In this document: piece after piece, positions 22,620 to 33,861 of the stretch
Position numbering within the stretch: position 1 is the stretch's first letter
How the letters are laid out: each line of letters begins with the position of its first letter
From: Arabidopsis thaliana
Lineage: Eukaryota; Streptophyta; Magnoliopsida; Brassicales; Brassicaceae
Assembly: GCF_000001735.4 (NCBI RefSeq)
Contig: NC_003070.9
Coordinates: 12,270,001 to 12,334,000, forward strand
Direction: 5' to 3'
Length of the DNA: 64,000 nt
The notes under the pieces: model-generated
Told to the model about the DNA's origin: nothing
The model's database searches: none
Seen by the model: the letters and a program-made list of their open reading frames with translations, nothing else
Position numbers and translations under genes: made by a program

Positions 22620-23650
22620 GACGGCCATGTGATCGACGAATCCTGGAACCGGACGGTCGGGTGGTCGACGAATCCTCGAACTGAACGGCCGGATGATAGA
22701 GGAAAAAAGAAAGTGCTGAATAACTTTCGAAAAGAAAGTGCAATGTTTTGTGATCGAAACTCTTAAAATACATCAATAAAGAGTTTCGGTCGACTAGAAG
22801 TTGGAATGCTCGATCAAAAATCTATCCGGTCGAGGAATCCTCAATCTGGACAGCTGGATGGTCGTGGGAAAAAGAACGTACCGAATAACTTTCAAAAGTT
22901 ATAGTCCGCGATGCAATATTTTGTGATCGAAACTCTAAAAATACATCAATAAAGAGTTTAGGTCTACCAGAAGTTGGAATACTCAATAAAAAAATCTACC
23001 CGGTCGAGAAATCCTCGATCCAGACGGCCGGATGGTTGAGGAAAAAGAAAGTGTCGAATAACTTTCTAAACTCAACAAATACAATGCAATGTTTTGTGAT
23101 GCAAACTATTAAAATACATCAATAAAGAGTGTAGGTCGACCAGAAGTTGGAATATTGGATAGAAAATATATCCGGTCGAGGAATCCTCGATCTGGACGGC
23201 CGGATGGTCGAAGAAAAAAAAAAGTGCCAAATAACTTTCAAACATTAACGAGTACGATGCAATGTTTTGTGATTGAAACACTTAAAATACATCAATAAAG
23301 AGTTTAGGTTGACCAGGAGTTAAAATACTCGATAAAAAATCTATCTGGTCGAGGAATCCTCGATTCGGACGGCCGGGTGGTCGAGGAAAAAAGAAAGTGC
23401 CGAATAACTTTCAAATTCAAAGAGTACAACGCAATGTTTTGTGATTGACACTCTTAAAGTACATCAATAAAGAGTTTAGATCGACCAGAAGTTGGAATAC
23501 TCGATATAAAATCTGTCCGGTCGAGGAATCCTCGATCCGTACGTCCGAATAGTCTAGGAAAAAAGAAAGTGTCGAATAACTTTCTAAAATCAACGAGTAA
23601 GATGCAATGTTTTATGATCAAAACTCTTAAAATACATCAATAAAGAGTTT
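22620..23650. repeat. 173-bp tandem array, about six copies
   Basis: The marker CATCAATAAAGAG occurs at 22771, 22944, 23117, 23290, 23462 and 23635, a period of 172-173 nt. Each unit also holds TCGAGGAATCCTCGA (a palindrome), CGGACGGCCGGATGGTCGAG and GCAATGTTTTGTGAT. The palindromic part derives from the element's own terminal repeat. Confidence 0.85.
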
Positions 23651-24119
23651 AAGATGTCAAAGGTTCATCAAATATACCCACCGGGCTCCGACTAAACTAT
23701 GAAAATCCGATGTTGTATCAGGTCAAATGACCTAGCTAGAGGTGTCAGAAAATAACGTAAATTTACTTGAAAATAGGATTCACTATCCTTATGAAACTTG
23801 CCAAAAATAATTTTCAAATTCCAAGTTTTTTTTTTTTGGCACCAGTAACTCCTTGTGGTGCCAAGTTGAAAAAAAGACATAAAGCTATATAGGGGGGTGG
23901 GTGTTGAGGGAGTCTGAGCAGTCCGAGGGAACCCCCTCCTTTGTTCCGGACTTGGGTTGCGAACGAGGGATACCGTCGGATATCGACACGAGGAATGACC
24001 GATCGACCGGCTGACCGTCTTACCGTCGAAATTTTCGCCTGAAAAGTTTTCTGGCGATCGGTTATTTGACTTTTCCCGAGTTTTTCCAGCATTTCTCGAA
24101 CAAAAATTGCTGAATCATC

Positions 24120-24620
24120 GAGGGGAATGGGCTTCCCTTGTGTGGGCTGGCATTAATTCTTCGAGGCGTTAGGGTGGCGGCGTTATAAAAGGATCGGAGT
24201 TTTTTTGGCAATTCTCGGACAAAAATTGTTGAGTGGTCGAGAAGAATGGGCGTGTCATGCGTGGGCTGACATGGATTCTTTGAGGCCTAGGGGTGGCGGT
24301 ATATAAATTTGGCGCATGACATACCGAGATGTCCCCACGGATCTCGTTTCACCTCGTCACCAAAGAGAATGAGCGTGTCATGCATGGGCCGACATGGATT
24401 CTCCTAGGCCGTTTGGGTGGCAGTATCTTCAATTGCGCACGAAATACCGAGATTTCCCCATGGGCATCGATTCCACCCGTCTCGGTTGGATGGCCGTGCT
24501 TCGTTGGAAAGCATGGATCCGCCTAGGCTGTCCCGGTTGTGAGCTAGGTGTGAGTGTCGCTCATGGGCATCGATACCTTGCGGCTATGAACTGGAACAAG
24601 AAGGGTAGCAAAGATTTTGA
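24120..24620. repeat. GC-rich repeated modules inside the TIR element
   Basis: Three diverged modules share AATGGGC/GAGCGTGTCATGC, GGGC[TC]GACATGGATTC and GGTGGCGG/GGTGGCAG (about 24124, 24243, 24368); the first two are followed by TATAAA-like boxes (TTATAAAAGG near 24183, TATATAAATTT near 24300). Frames such as 24394-24624 cross repeat units and look fortuitous. Confidence 0.45.
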
Positions 24621-25021
24621 GTAGCAATGCTCACTACTCTTGGGGTTTTAATCCTTCCGAGTTGTGTTGATGTTATTCCAAGAATTAGCTAACTGTAACG
24701 AAGATGTTCTTGGCAACCATCTTTTGATGGGAGTCTGGCTATTCGATGATCGGCTAAGGGTGATGAACGAAATGTGAACCCTTGTCTAACCTCTGTTGGA
24801 TGGTCGTGAAACAATTGCTAAGTGCCCGATTGATCACCCGGCCGTCCGGTTTGAGGATTCGTCGACCATCCGGCCGTCCGGTCGAGGATTCGTCAGACTC
24901 GTTAGATTTTTCTCGACGATTCCAACCACTGTCGACGATTTCTCGGACCCGGTAAAATTTTCTCGACGATTCCGGATCGAGGATTCCTCGGACTCGATTT
25001 TTTCCGTTGACGATTTTAAGT

Positions 25022-27550
25022 TCTGGTCGAAACGTACTTAAAATCCTTTGTATATTCACCTAAAAATCGAATAGTTGAAGTTATAATCCCTGAATCCAAT
25101 TGCTGAGTGAAACAATTTCAGTAGTATAGTTTATAACCATGATAGGTTTTCTTTACCAAACAATCCGGTGATGAACTGTGACGAAACCAACCACATAGAA
25201 CAATCACGACCACAACTTGACGTCAACTCCGGTGTCACAACGATGATGATGATGGCTGAGATTGAGATGAGAGATAAGGAAGTGATAGTGATGAAGAAGA
25301 CGTGAGAAGAAGCTGCGTGGAGAGGGAGATAAATACTTTGAGTTCTAATATCTCTACTTGGACAGAACTCAACATGAACAAATACTGTCAAAACATGCCA
25401 TTTTATTTCACCATAAGGTTTCCAAAGCATAAAGTGGAAAAGTTGCGGCGTCAACACAGGGACGACGAAGAAACTCGTCGGCGACAATCCCAGAGACGGC
25501 AAAAGATTCACCGGCGAAAATAAGTGTTGGGTCGCCGGAAATTTGAGCTCTGTGTTTTTTTTTTTAGTTGTATAGAGAAAGAATAAGTAGATAAAATCCA
25601 AGAAAAATAGGGTTGTATGAAAGACTCTAATTCATTTAGAGTATTTGTTTTTTTTTTCTATTTCTATTTTTTATTTTGTAAATAGATTAGGAAATTCTAA
25701 TTTTATTTAAATTATAAATTAAAGTGATGGTAAATAAGATTAAATTTTTTTAGAAAAACCCTTATGATTAATCTACGATAAAAAGAAATAAATGGACAAA
25801 TTTTGTTGTAGAACTCTTTTAGATTTAATTTAAAAGATAATATTCTCTGTATAAATTAGAAAAACCCTTATGATTAATCTATGATACGTCAGCTTAACTT
25901 AACAATTTAGATTTACCATTTAATTTTTTATCATCGATAAGTTTTTCATACTAAGTAAGAATGTTTAGTTCTATACCATTCATTTTACTATATATATATA
26001 TACTATTTCAGAGGTGTTCTATTTAGACATATTATGTTTGTTTTGAAAAATTTAAATCATAGTACATGTAAAAAAATATATAGTTTTTTTATAGAAGAGT
26101 CATATATTTGAATCGAATTATTAAAACAAACGTTGTGAGTGAAAATTGAAAAAGAGTTATAAAAAGAAAAGAGCTTCTCTCCTGCCATCTCAGCTTCGAA
26201 CCACCAATGATGGAGCTCTTCCTTCCACCTCAGTTGAATTTCTCTTTCTTCAGCGACACTAGTTTAGTCTTTTCCTTTCTTCTTTATATTACTTTTTTTA
26301 AATTTTTCAAACACGATGCGATATTCTAATTAAACCTTGGATTTTGGTTATACGCTTAATTCACCCTATTTTAAATGTCAGTTTTTTTTTCCCCCTTCGA
26401 TAAAATATGCAATCGGTTTTCTCTAATAATTGGCAAAACTAAAACCTTTTTCAACTTTTTTTTAGACAAATATCCCTAATATCTATTTTCTAATTTTATA
26501 CCTTATTTTTATTTTGCCCAAATTCACTTATACTAAAATAATAGTAAATACAAAAAAGTGATGAAAGAGAAACAAAAGAGTGTTTTCCTATTTTTTTTTA
26601 GATCAGTCTCTAATGAAAGATGACTCGTTGCTCTTTTTCTCTAAAGATTTTTCACCTGATAGCACAACAAACTATCTCACTCAATCAAAAATACCATTGT
26701 TCGAAGAAAGATTTTGGTGACGGTGTAGGAAATAAAAATAACCAGATTAACAGAACTCGAGTTTTTCTTAAAAAGAAATCATAATCATCATGCATTTGAA
26801 AACCATATGTAAGAAAATTAAATCCAGATTATGTTCAACTGCAAAATAATTGAAAACGACCAAGCGATTATCAACTGAGAAATCAATAATTTAGCCAAGA
26901 AATTAAAGCTGAAATATAATCTTCCAAATTTTCTAGATGATTCATAAGACAGCGTACGATAAATAAGGGCGTTGAATTCCAAAGCTAATGATGTTTTACA
27001 AGAAAGATAAATCATTGTCCCCAATGCAAATGCAAGAAGACATGGATTTCTAAATGTATTGTTTCGATTTTTGAAAAATCACAATGATTAGATCACGAGA
27101 ATATAAATTTCATTAGTGCAAGACTGTTCACAAGAAAATCACAATGATTAGATCACGAGAATACCTCCTCGACTTTAATTCAGACTGTTCTGGTGTCTAA
27201 ATCCCTAAAGGAGAGTAAACAAAAATGATATATTTACAATGGAAGAGAGGACCATACTCTTATAACCTTAAAGTGTGTACGGGATGTAAGAGTATTTGAA
27301 GTCCTTGTTGATCCTTTGAGGTAGAAGAGTCTTCTGCGATCATGGAGTTGATGGGCAACTCTTATTGGGACATATCACGAGTCTTCTGCGATCATGTACC
27401 TCAAGAGTGAGAATTTTCTTCATTAGCTCATCAATAATCTTTTAACCTTTCTTTTGTATCTCTGGATCATGATTGCCTTTTATGTGACAAAGAGTTTAAA
27501 CTTAGGTGGGAGTGGGTGGTTATCTACCCCATTTTGATGATATCTGCGTT
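25022..27550. other. AT-rich intergenic, no supported gene
   Basis: A 156-codon minus-strand frame at 25131-25601 has a hydrophobic stretch (SLISISAIIIIVV) but no recognisable domain and ends next to the TIR element. Short direct repeats occur at 25752/25857 ('AGAAAAACCCTTATG') and 27076/27136 ('AAATCACAATGATTAG'). Confidence 0.4.
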
Positions 27551-27556
27551 GGCTAT

Positions 27557-29170
27557 CTTTCTTTGTAACACCTCGGTTTCATGAATATGGTGGTCCATGC
27601 GAAAAGGTTTAAAAAGAATAAATTTAACCATCTATGTCAGCAAAGTGCAAATATATTTTCCGTCAAACGTCCTGAAAGAACTCCAGGATTAAGCGTGCTT
27701 AAGCCGGAGCAATTTCAGGATGGGTGATTGTTGGACAGAGGTGGGCCCACATGTCCAAGAGTGAACATGGGTGCTCATTGGTAGGGGCGGTCCGGTCGTT
27801 ACAAGTTGTATTAGAGCTGAACCCATGAAGTATAGAGTTAAGAGGACTCACACCATCGGGGGTGACAATTTTGGTGTGAAACGAGGACATTGCGATTTGT
27901 TAGTGGGGATGAATTATAACACTTCGGTTTTAGAAATATGGTAATACATACGGAGAAGTTTAACAGAATTGATTTGGTCACCTATATCACTAAAATGCAC
28001 TTATGTTTTGTATGGTGTTACAATATTATGTATATAAAGTGAAACAAGAATCGGTAAAGAAAACAGAAAGGGTAAGACAACTTCTTGAGGAGTGAGAGAC
28101 AACTTTTGAGCATTGACTTCAATTGATAATTATAAGTTATAGCCATCAAAACGGGGTGTGATTTGTGTGATTGCGAATGGCTAATGATATGGAAAGATTT
28201 TTAAAATTTATAACTATTCCATTATTCATATAACTTTTGAATCGAATTGTGAATTGGGGCTTAGAATATTTCCATCATTCCATGCATAGCGAGGAGATCT
28301 TCATGAAGCTTAATCCATGGATTTGGCTGGTCAATCAATAGCATTGTTGTTGTTGCATTTTGAAGCCATGGTCGTGTAAGCGCTTCGATCTTGAGGATCG
28401 TGGATTCAATAAATGTTGAACGTCAAAGTTCTTTTTAAAGATTGTGAATTCAAATGAAGATAAACTATATATAGGAAGAAGTTGAACTTTGGTCGCTCTA
28501 AATAATATTCATCTAAGTCTGATGAGTCTAATAAAAACAAAGTGATGTTAAATAAGCCCGAGAATAAGATATATCGTTAAGCGCTATATTAATGTATATG
28601 CTTGGAAGATTTGAAAATTAAATATTTATTATAAATAGTTTGATATTTAGGTAAGTATGAAAGAGAAAAAAAATAAAACCACAAATATCCTTTTTATTTT
28701 ATTTTATTTACCAAATATGCCATTGTTTTAAAACAGTATTATTATCAGATACTATAGGCATGATACTGTTCTTCAACTGCCTGACGACACTATTCATCCA
28801 AAATTTAGGATATTATTTATCATTAGATTGCATAAAACATTTATGATTTATGTGGATAACTATTTAATTAACATGTTAATTAGTATAGTATCGCGCTAAA
28901 TATAGATAACTATTTGATTAACATGTTAACTAGTATAGTATTACTATAAATTTATATATATCGTATTAAACCATTTACTATATCATACAAATTAATATGA
29001 AATAATCAAACTAAAATTATAATAACATGTTATATTGAATATAACGTGTTAACATATTAAATATCTGAATAATATTTATATAAATATGGTAAGATAGTTG
29101 ATATATAGAGAAATTATAACAATAGTTGATACATAATATATTTGGTAAATTAAACAAAGTAACAATGACC
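27557..29170 (+). repeat. 1.62-kb tandem duplication, copy 1
   Basis: From a Cassandra-type LTR (27564) through an AIG1-gene upstream-like block (about 28016-28170) and AT-rich spacer. It repeats with an offset of 1,619 nt and only scattered base changes and small indels, so the duplication is recent. The upstream-like part (GGTGTTACAATATTATG, GGTAAAGAAAACAGAAAGG, GAGCATTGACTTCAATT) matches the region upstream of gene A at 11.69-11.85 kb. Confidence 0.85.
27564..28013 (+). mobile_element. Cassandra-type TRIM retrotransposon (5S-rRNA-derived LTR), copy 1
   Basis: The 240-nt LTR (27564-27803) begins TGTAACACC and ends GTTACA. A primer site follows at 27806-27817 (TTGTATTAGAGC, one substitution per half from TGGTATCAGAGC). 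Then come about 100 nt of non-coding interior with the purine run GTGGGGATGAA, and a truncated diverged second LTR (from about 27915, TATAACACTTCGG). Within the LTR, 27677-27729 aligns without gaps to the internal promoter of 5S rRNA: AGAACTCC, TTAAGCGTGCTT and AGGATGGGTGA at 5S spacing. Cassandra elements are known for exactly this 5S-derived Pol III promoter in a short non-coding retroelement. Confidence 0.8.
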
Positions 29171-30789
29171 GTTATCTTTCTTTGTAACACCTCGGTTTCA
29201 GGAATATGGTGGTCCATGCGAAGAGATTTAAAAAGAATAAATTTACCCACCTATGTCAGCAAACTGCAAATATCTTTTCCGTCAAACGTCCTGAAAGAAC
29301 TCCAGGATTAAGCGTGCTTAAGCCGGAGCAATTTCAGGATGGGTGATTGTTGGACAGAGGTGGGCCCACATGTCCAAGAGTGAACATGGGTGCTCATTGG
29401 TAGGGGCGGTCCGGTCGTTACAAATTGTATCAGAGCTGAACCCATGCAAGTATAGAGATAAGAGGACTCACACCATCGGGGGTGACAATTTTGGTGTGAA
29501 ACGAGGACATTGCGATTTGTTAGTGGGGATGAATGATAACACTTCGGTTTTAGAAATATGGTAATACATAAGTTTAACAGAATTGATTTGGTCACCTCTA
29601 TCACTAAAATGCACTTATGTTTTGTATGGTGTTACAATATTATGTATATAAAGTGGAACAAGAATCGGTAAAGAAAACAGAAAGGGTAAGACAACTTCTT
29701 GAGGAGTGAGAGACAACTTTTGAGCATTGACTTCAATTGATAATTATAAGTTATAGCCATCAAAACGGGGTGTGATTTGTGTGATTGCGAATGGCTAATG
29801 ATTTGGAAAGATTTTTAAAATTTATAACTAGTCCATTATTCATATAACTTTTGAATCGAATTGTGAATTGGGGCTTAGAATATTTCCATCATTCCATGCA
29901 TAGCGAGGAGAACTTCATGAAGCTTAATCCATGGATTTGGCTGGTCAATCAATTGCATGGTTGTTGTTGCATTTTGAAGCCATGGTCGTGTAAGCGCTTC
30001 GATCTTGAGGATCGTGGATTCAATAAATGTTGAACGTCAAAGTTCTTTTTAAAGATTGTGAATTCAAATGAAGATAAACTATATATAGGAAGAAGTTGAA
30101 CTTTGGTCGCTCTAAATAATATTCATCTAAGTCTGATGAGTCTAATAAAAACAAAGTAATGTTAAATAAGCCGGAGAATAAGATATATCCCTAAGCGCTA
30201 TATTAATGTATATGCTTGGAAGATTTAAAAATTAGATATTTATTATAAATAGTTTGATATTAAGGTAAATATGAAAGAGAAAAAAATTAAAACCACAAAT
30301 ATCCTTTTTATTTTATTTTATTTACCAAATATGCCATTGTCTTAAAACAGTATTATTATCAGATACTATAGGCATGATACTGTTCATCAACTGCCTGACG
30401 ACACTATTCATCCAAAATTTAGGATACTATTTATCATTAGATTGCATAAAACATTTATGATTTATGTGGATAACTATTTAATTAACATGTTAATTAGTAT
30501 AATATCGCGCTAAATACAGATAACTATTTGATTAACATGTTAACTAGTATAGTATTACTATAAATTTATATATATCGTATTAAACCATTTACTATATCAT
30601 ACAAATTAATATGAAATAATCAAATTAAAATTATAATAACATGTTATATTGAATATAACGTGCTAACATATTAAATATCTGAATAATATTTATATAAATA
30701 TGGTAAGATAGTTGATATATAGAGAAATTATAACAATAGTTGATACATAATATATTTGGTAAATTAAACAAAGTAAGAATGACAGTTAT
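29171..30789 (+). repeat. 1.62-kb tandem duplication, copy 2, plus partial copy 3 to about 30950
   Basis: Copy 2 follows copy 1 directly. The last about 160 nt (AATTATAATAACATGTTATA ... TTGGTAAATTAAACAAAGTA) occur a third time at about 30793-30945. The series is a head-to-tail array made by unequal exchange or replication slippage. Confidence 0.85.
29183..29635 (+). mobile_element. Cassandra-type TRIM retrotransposon, copy 2 (part of the tandem duplication)
   Basis: The LTR spans 29183-29422 with the same TG...CA ends and 5S-like segment (about 29296-29348). The primer site at 29425-29436, TTGTATCAGAGC, is closer to the canonical sequence than copy 1. The second LTR is truncated at the same place as in copy 1, so this copy arose by duplication rather than by transposition. 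Confidence 0.8.
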
Positions 30790-30949
30790 CTTCAAATTAT
30801 AATAACATGTTATACTGGATATAACGTGCTAACATATTATATATCTGAATAATATTTTATAAATATGGTAAGATAGTTAATATATAGTGAAATTATAACA
30901 ATAGTTGATAGATGACATATTTGGTAAATTAAACAAAGTAGGAAGGATA

Positions 30950-31324
30950 GTGATGACTCTAATTTTTTTCTCTTTCATACTTACCTAATATTGAATTATC
31001 AATAGCAAAAATCTAATTTTCAAATCTGAGTATATCCATTGATATTTTCCTATCCCTAAAGGAGATAACTACTAAAGCGAAAAGAACGAGATCGTAATCA
31101 GAATAAATCACAGAACACACATGCCCTATATATTAACTTAGGATGAAAATGTCATGCATTAATTTGGAAAAATAGATTTGTACATGGATGGAGGAAGGTA
31201 TCCTTATCTACAACATTACAAGAAAATTTCATTCAAGAAAACGTCACATTAAGCACACATAAATAAAACTCGATGTCAGTTGGGAAGATGTGCAACGATC
31301 ACACATAACCTCTTTGATCAATCT
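30950..31324. other. Intergenic, no gene seen
   Basis: AT-rich spacer downstream of gene B's stop codon; presumably holds its 3' UTR. Confidence 0.5.
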
Positions 31325-32561
31325 TTATTTGTAATTTCTCATAGCTTCTCTCATCTCACGCATCGCTCTTTCATGTGCTTCAGAATTCTGCTTAAGCCTC
31401 CTCTCCAACTGAAAAATAAAAAGATTGTATTACACCAAAATAAACTAATGAAAAACAAATATAGTTCAAAGTGTATCAATATGAATTTACAAGTTGTGTC
31501 ATCCGTCTCATTTTTTCGTCATGCTCCAGTTCTAAATCCTGCTTCATGACTTCTATTTCTGATGCAAGTTTTTTAGACTTAACCTTCCTTTGTTGTTCCC
31601 TAAGCTTATCACCCTTTTCCTAGGAAACCGATGAATTCCAACATTTAAAAATACCATACAAGAGATCAAACATACTTTTTATATTGAATGCATACCAAAC
31701 AAAAAAATTTATACCTTTATCATACGATGCATCTGGTTAGTATACGGTTTCCCACCATTATTCTTTTCAATAGCTTCGACATGAGCCAAAAGTTGCTTGA
31801 CTTGCTTAGCGTTCTTGACTTTATCCTTAGTCATGTTATTAAACACGACCTTTCGACCACCACACAGTCTAAGAACTCCCTGAAATTTTACCATTAATGA
31901 AAGAAAACATGTACCACTAGAGGCATTGTAAAAAAATGTGAGGATTATAACGTAGGAAAATATACTGTTAAAAATTTGGGACAACCTTCAGAAAAATAAT
32001 CGTCCAATGTCTGCTCGTTTGCTTCTAATTTGTCACCCCCAGTGAACACGACAATAAAATAGTCAAGAATTTTACTATCGAAAATCAACTGCAAGGTATC
32101 AAGTGTGGACTCTTCTTCCTGTGTAATCCGATTCCCGGCAGATAAAACAAACATGAAGGCATGAATTCCTCCTTCTGCCATAGTTAAGCATTTGAGAATC
32201 TCCGTAGTAATATAGTTAGCAGACACCGACGAATCAAAGAGACCTGTTTCATGCACCATATTAAATTAAGTAGAACCTTAATGAAAATAGCTTTAATATT
32301 GGCAAGTTTCTGTGATAATGCAGGTTTGGTTACATCTCAAGTTTTTAATGGAGCACATACATACCGGGAGTGTCAATCACATTGATTATCGGACCATCTT
32401 TTATTGCAGTTCTATACATCACACATTCCATGGTAACACCTCCTGCTTGTAGTTCCGAAGTGAACATTTTCTGACCTAGGATGGTGTTCCCTGTTGCGCT
32501 TTTTCCATTTCCAGTACGCCCTACTAGAACTATGTTTTTAACTGGCTCTGACAGTATTGAA
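31325..32561 (-). pseudogene. AIG1/IAN-like GTPase, gene B, apparently lacking a start codon
   Basis: Exons: about 32365-32561 (first), 31966-32243, 31715-31879, 31491-31619, 31325-31408. The G domain is intact: SEPVKNIVLVGRTGNGKSAT, GPIINVIDTPG, then VVFTGGDKLEAN, then LCGGRKVVFNNMTKD and coiled-coil exons (LREQQRKVKSKKLASE, HERAMREMREAM). But the P-loop frame has no ATG before its upstream stop. Where sister genes read acceptor-ATG-GCT, this copy reads TTTTCAATACTGTCAGAG, with in-frame ATA. The first in-frame ATG lies after the P-loop. The C-terminus is MRNYK, without a CaaX box. Either translation starts from an unseen 5' exon, or this is a recent pseudogene. Position matches At1g33870 from memory. 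Confidence 0.65.
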
Positions 32562-32962
32562 AATGAGAATGAAAATGTTAATTAGCAGTGTATACGAAAG
32601 GCAAACTCAAACTCACGAGTTTCCTTGATCTTTCTAAGTAAAGAAAAAGAAAAAGAAGAATTAGAATAAATGACAAAATAATTGACCAAGTAATTAGAGT
32701 TTTACTATTAGATTGCTTGCTCGGGCCTAAGATTATGCGTAGGTGTGTTAGTCATTTTATTTTAATGTGAAAGATGTTGTAAGAATTTTATTTGGTTTCT
32801 TATTTGACTTTCTCATATTTCTATGGCTTTAACGGATCTTGGAGACATAGTAGACTAAACGATTAGCAGACTTGAATATCTTAGTTTTGGGGTAGATAAC
32901 AATCCACCGTCGCAGACCCAAAAATATTTAGATTATGACATATTTCCAAATCGTATGTGATA

Positions 32963-33214
32963 TTAAAGCATCTCCATCAGTAGTTTCTCACATAGTTTCT
33001 CATTAACTAAAAAATATAAAATAATAATAAAGTAGGAGAGAGATAGGAGAGAGAATGAGAATAGTTTCTCTGCAGAGAAACTTTAGAGTAATGATTGAGA
33101 GACTATGTGTGTATGTGTGTGTTTATAATTGGACAGAAACTAAATCATAATAAAATATTATTATATTTTTTTTTTAGAAACTTTCAAAGTATCTCACCAA
33201 TGGAGATGGCTTAA
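32963..33214. mobile_element. Tourist/Harbinger-like MITE
   Basis: About 250 nt with ends GCATCTCCATC...  and ...AATGGAGATGGC, flanked by TTAA on both sides (32963-32966, 33211-33214). No coding capacity. It lies between genes B and C. Confidence 0.65.
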
Positions 33215-33861
33215 GCTTCAAAGTATTGATAATCAAATTCAAACCCGGCATCACATATGTTACTATTGACAATAAAACATTGTTGCACTTGAATTGTGTA
33301 CCTGATATGGGGAATGGAGACAAATATGGATCATGCTGAAATGTGTCGTCTAGCGAATGAAACTCTTCTCCATTTGTTGCTACACTCTGTTATAACACAT
33401 ATGATTTCAAACAAATTATTTGCTTAACCGAATTGTTAAACAATAACAGCAAAAACAAAATATGGATAAATAAGTAATGGTATATATGTATTATAGTAAA
33501 AGTATATAACTACTTTACAAAACTAATCTATTGATACATTAGAACCCGAGAGAAATAAAGCTATTTCAACATACCAAATATGCTCAGCGTTTCTTGAGAG
33601 AGAGAGAGAAACAACTGGTCAAAATATCAAAAAAGAAGAGATGCAATGGACAATTGACCATGGTGGTTGAGGCAGTCATGGTAACCACCACTAGGGATCT
33701 CTAATGATCTTGCTTTTCTCTAGCTTTCTCCCTATTCTCCATTAGCTAATTCTACATCATCTTTTCTTGCTCATGAACTAGACTAAGTGTATATATATAT
33801 TTTTTTAATTCCTCTATCTCTCTTTAAAAAGGTCATAGTATTGTATCAATAACTATGAATT
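33215..33861. other. Spacer downstream of gene C; no coiled-coil exons found
   Basis: The coiled-coil exons expected 3' of gene C are not found here. Short open stretches occur, but none shows the charged heptad pattern of the sister exons. Confidence 0.5.

Larger units (their letters stand above)
22407..25021. mobile_element. GC-rich 2.6-kb element with long terminal inverted repeats
   Basis: The left end (22420-22680: AATCGAGTCCGAGGAATC, TCGTCGAGAAAATTTTACCG, GGTTGGAATCGTCGAG, GGACGGCC...GGTCGAC) recurs as its reverse complement at the right end (about 24825-25010). The terminal repeats exceed 150 nt and the element is markedly richer in G+C than its surroundings. Between them are a 173-bp tandem array and a 24.12-24.56-kb stretch with repeated 'GGGCGTGTCATGC...GACATGGATTC' modules. 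No transposase frame was recognised. It interrupts the dead MULE at the left; no MULE sequence resumes on the right. Family unknown to me. Confidence 0.6.

Noticed and set aside
22312-22776. 154-codon minus-strand frame rich in Arg and Pro (and overlapping frames at 22401-22766)
   Set aside because: Lies across the end of the MULE and the terminal repeat and tandem array; composition follows the repeat, not a protein family.
24394-24624. Frames in the GC-rich modules
   Set aside because: They span repeated modules in different phases and match no family.
25131-25601. 156-codon minus-strand frame as a gene
   Set aside because: No recognisable domain, no clear promoter or splice context, and a plausible chance frame. 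Not refuted, only unsupported.
27677-27729. A 5S ribosomal RNA gene (also 29296-29348)
   Set aside because: Only about 50 nt align to 5S rRNA, covering the internal promoter; the 5' and 3' thirds of 5S are absent and the segment lies inside a TG...CA LTR. It is a Cassandra LTR feature, not an rRNA gene.
29851-30033. 60-codon plus-strand frame within the tandem unit
   Set aside because: The equivalent frame in copy 1 (28.23-28.42 kb) has an in-frame stop and no family is recognised.
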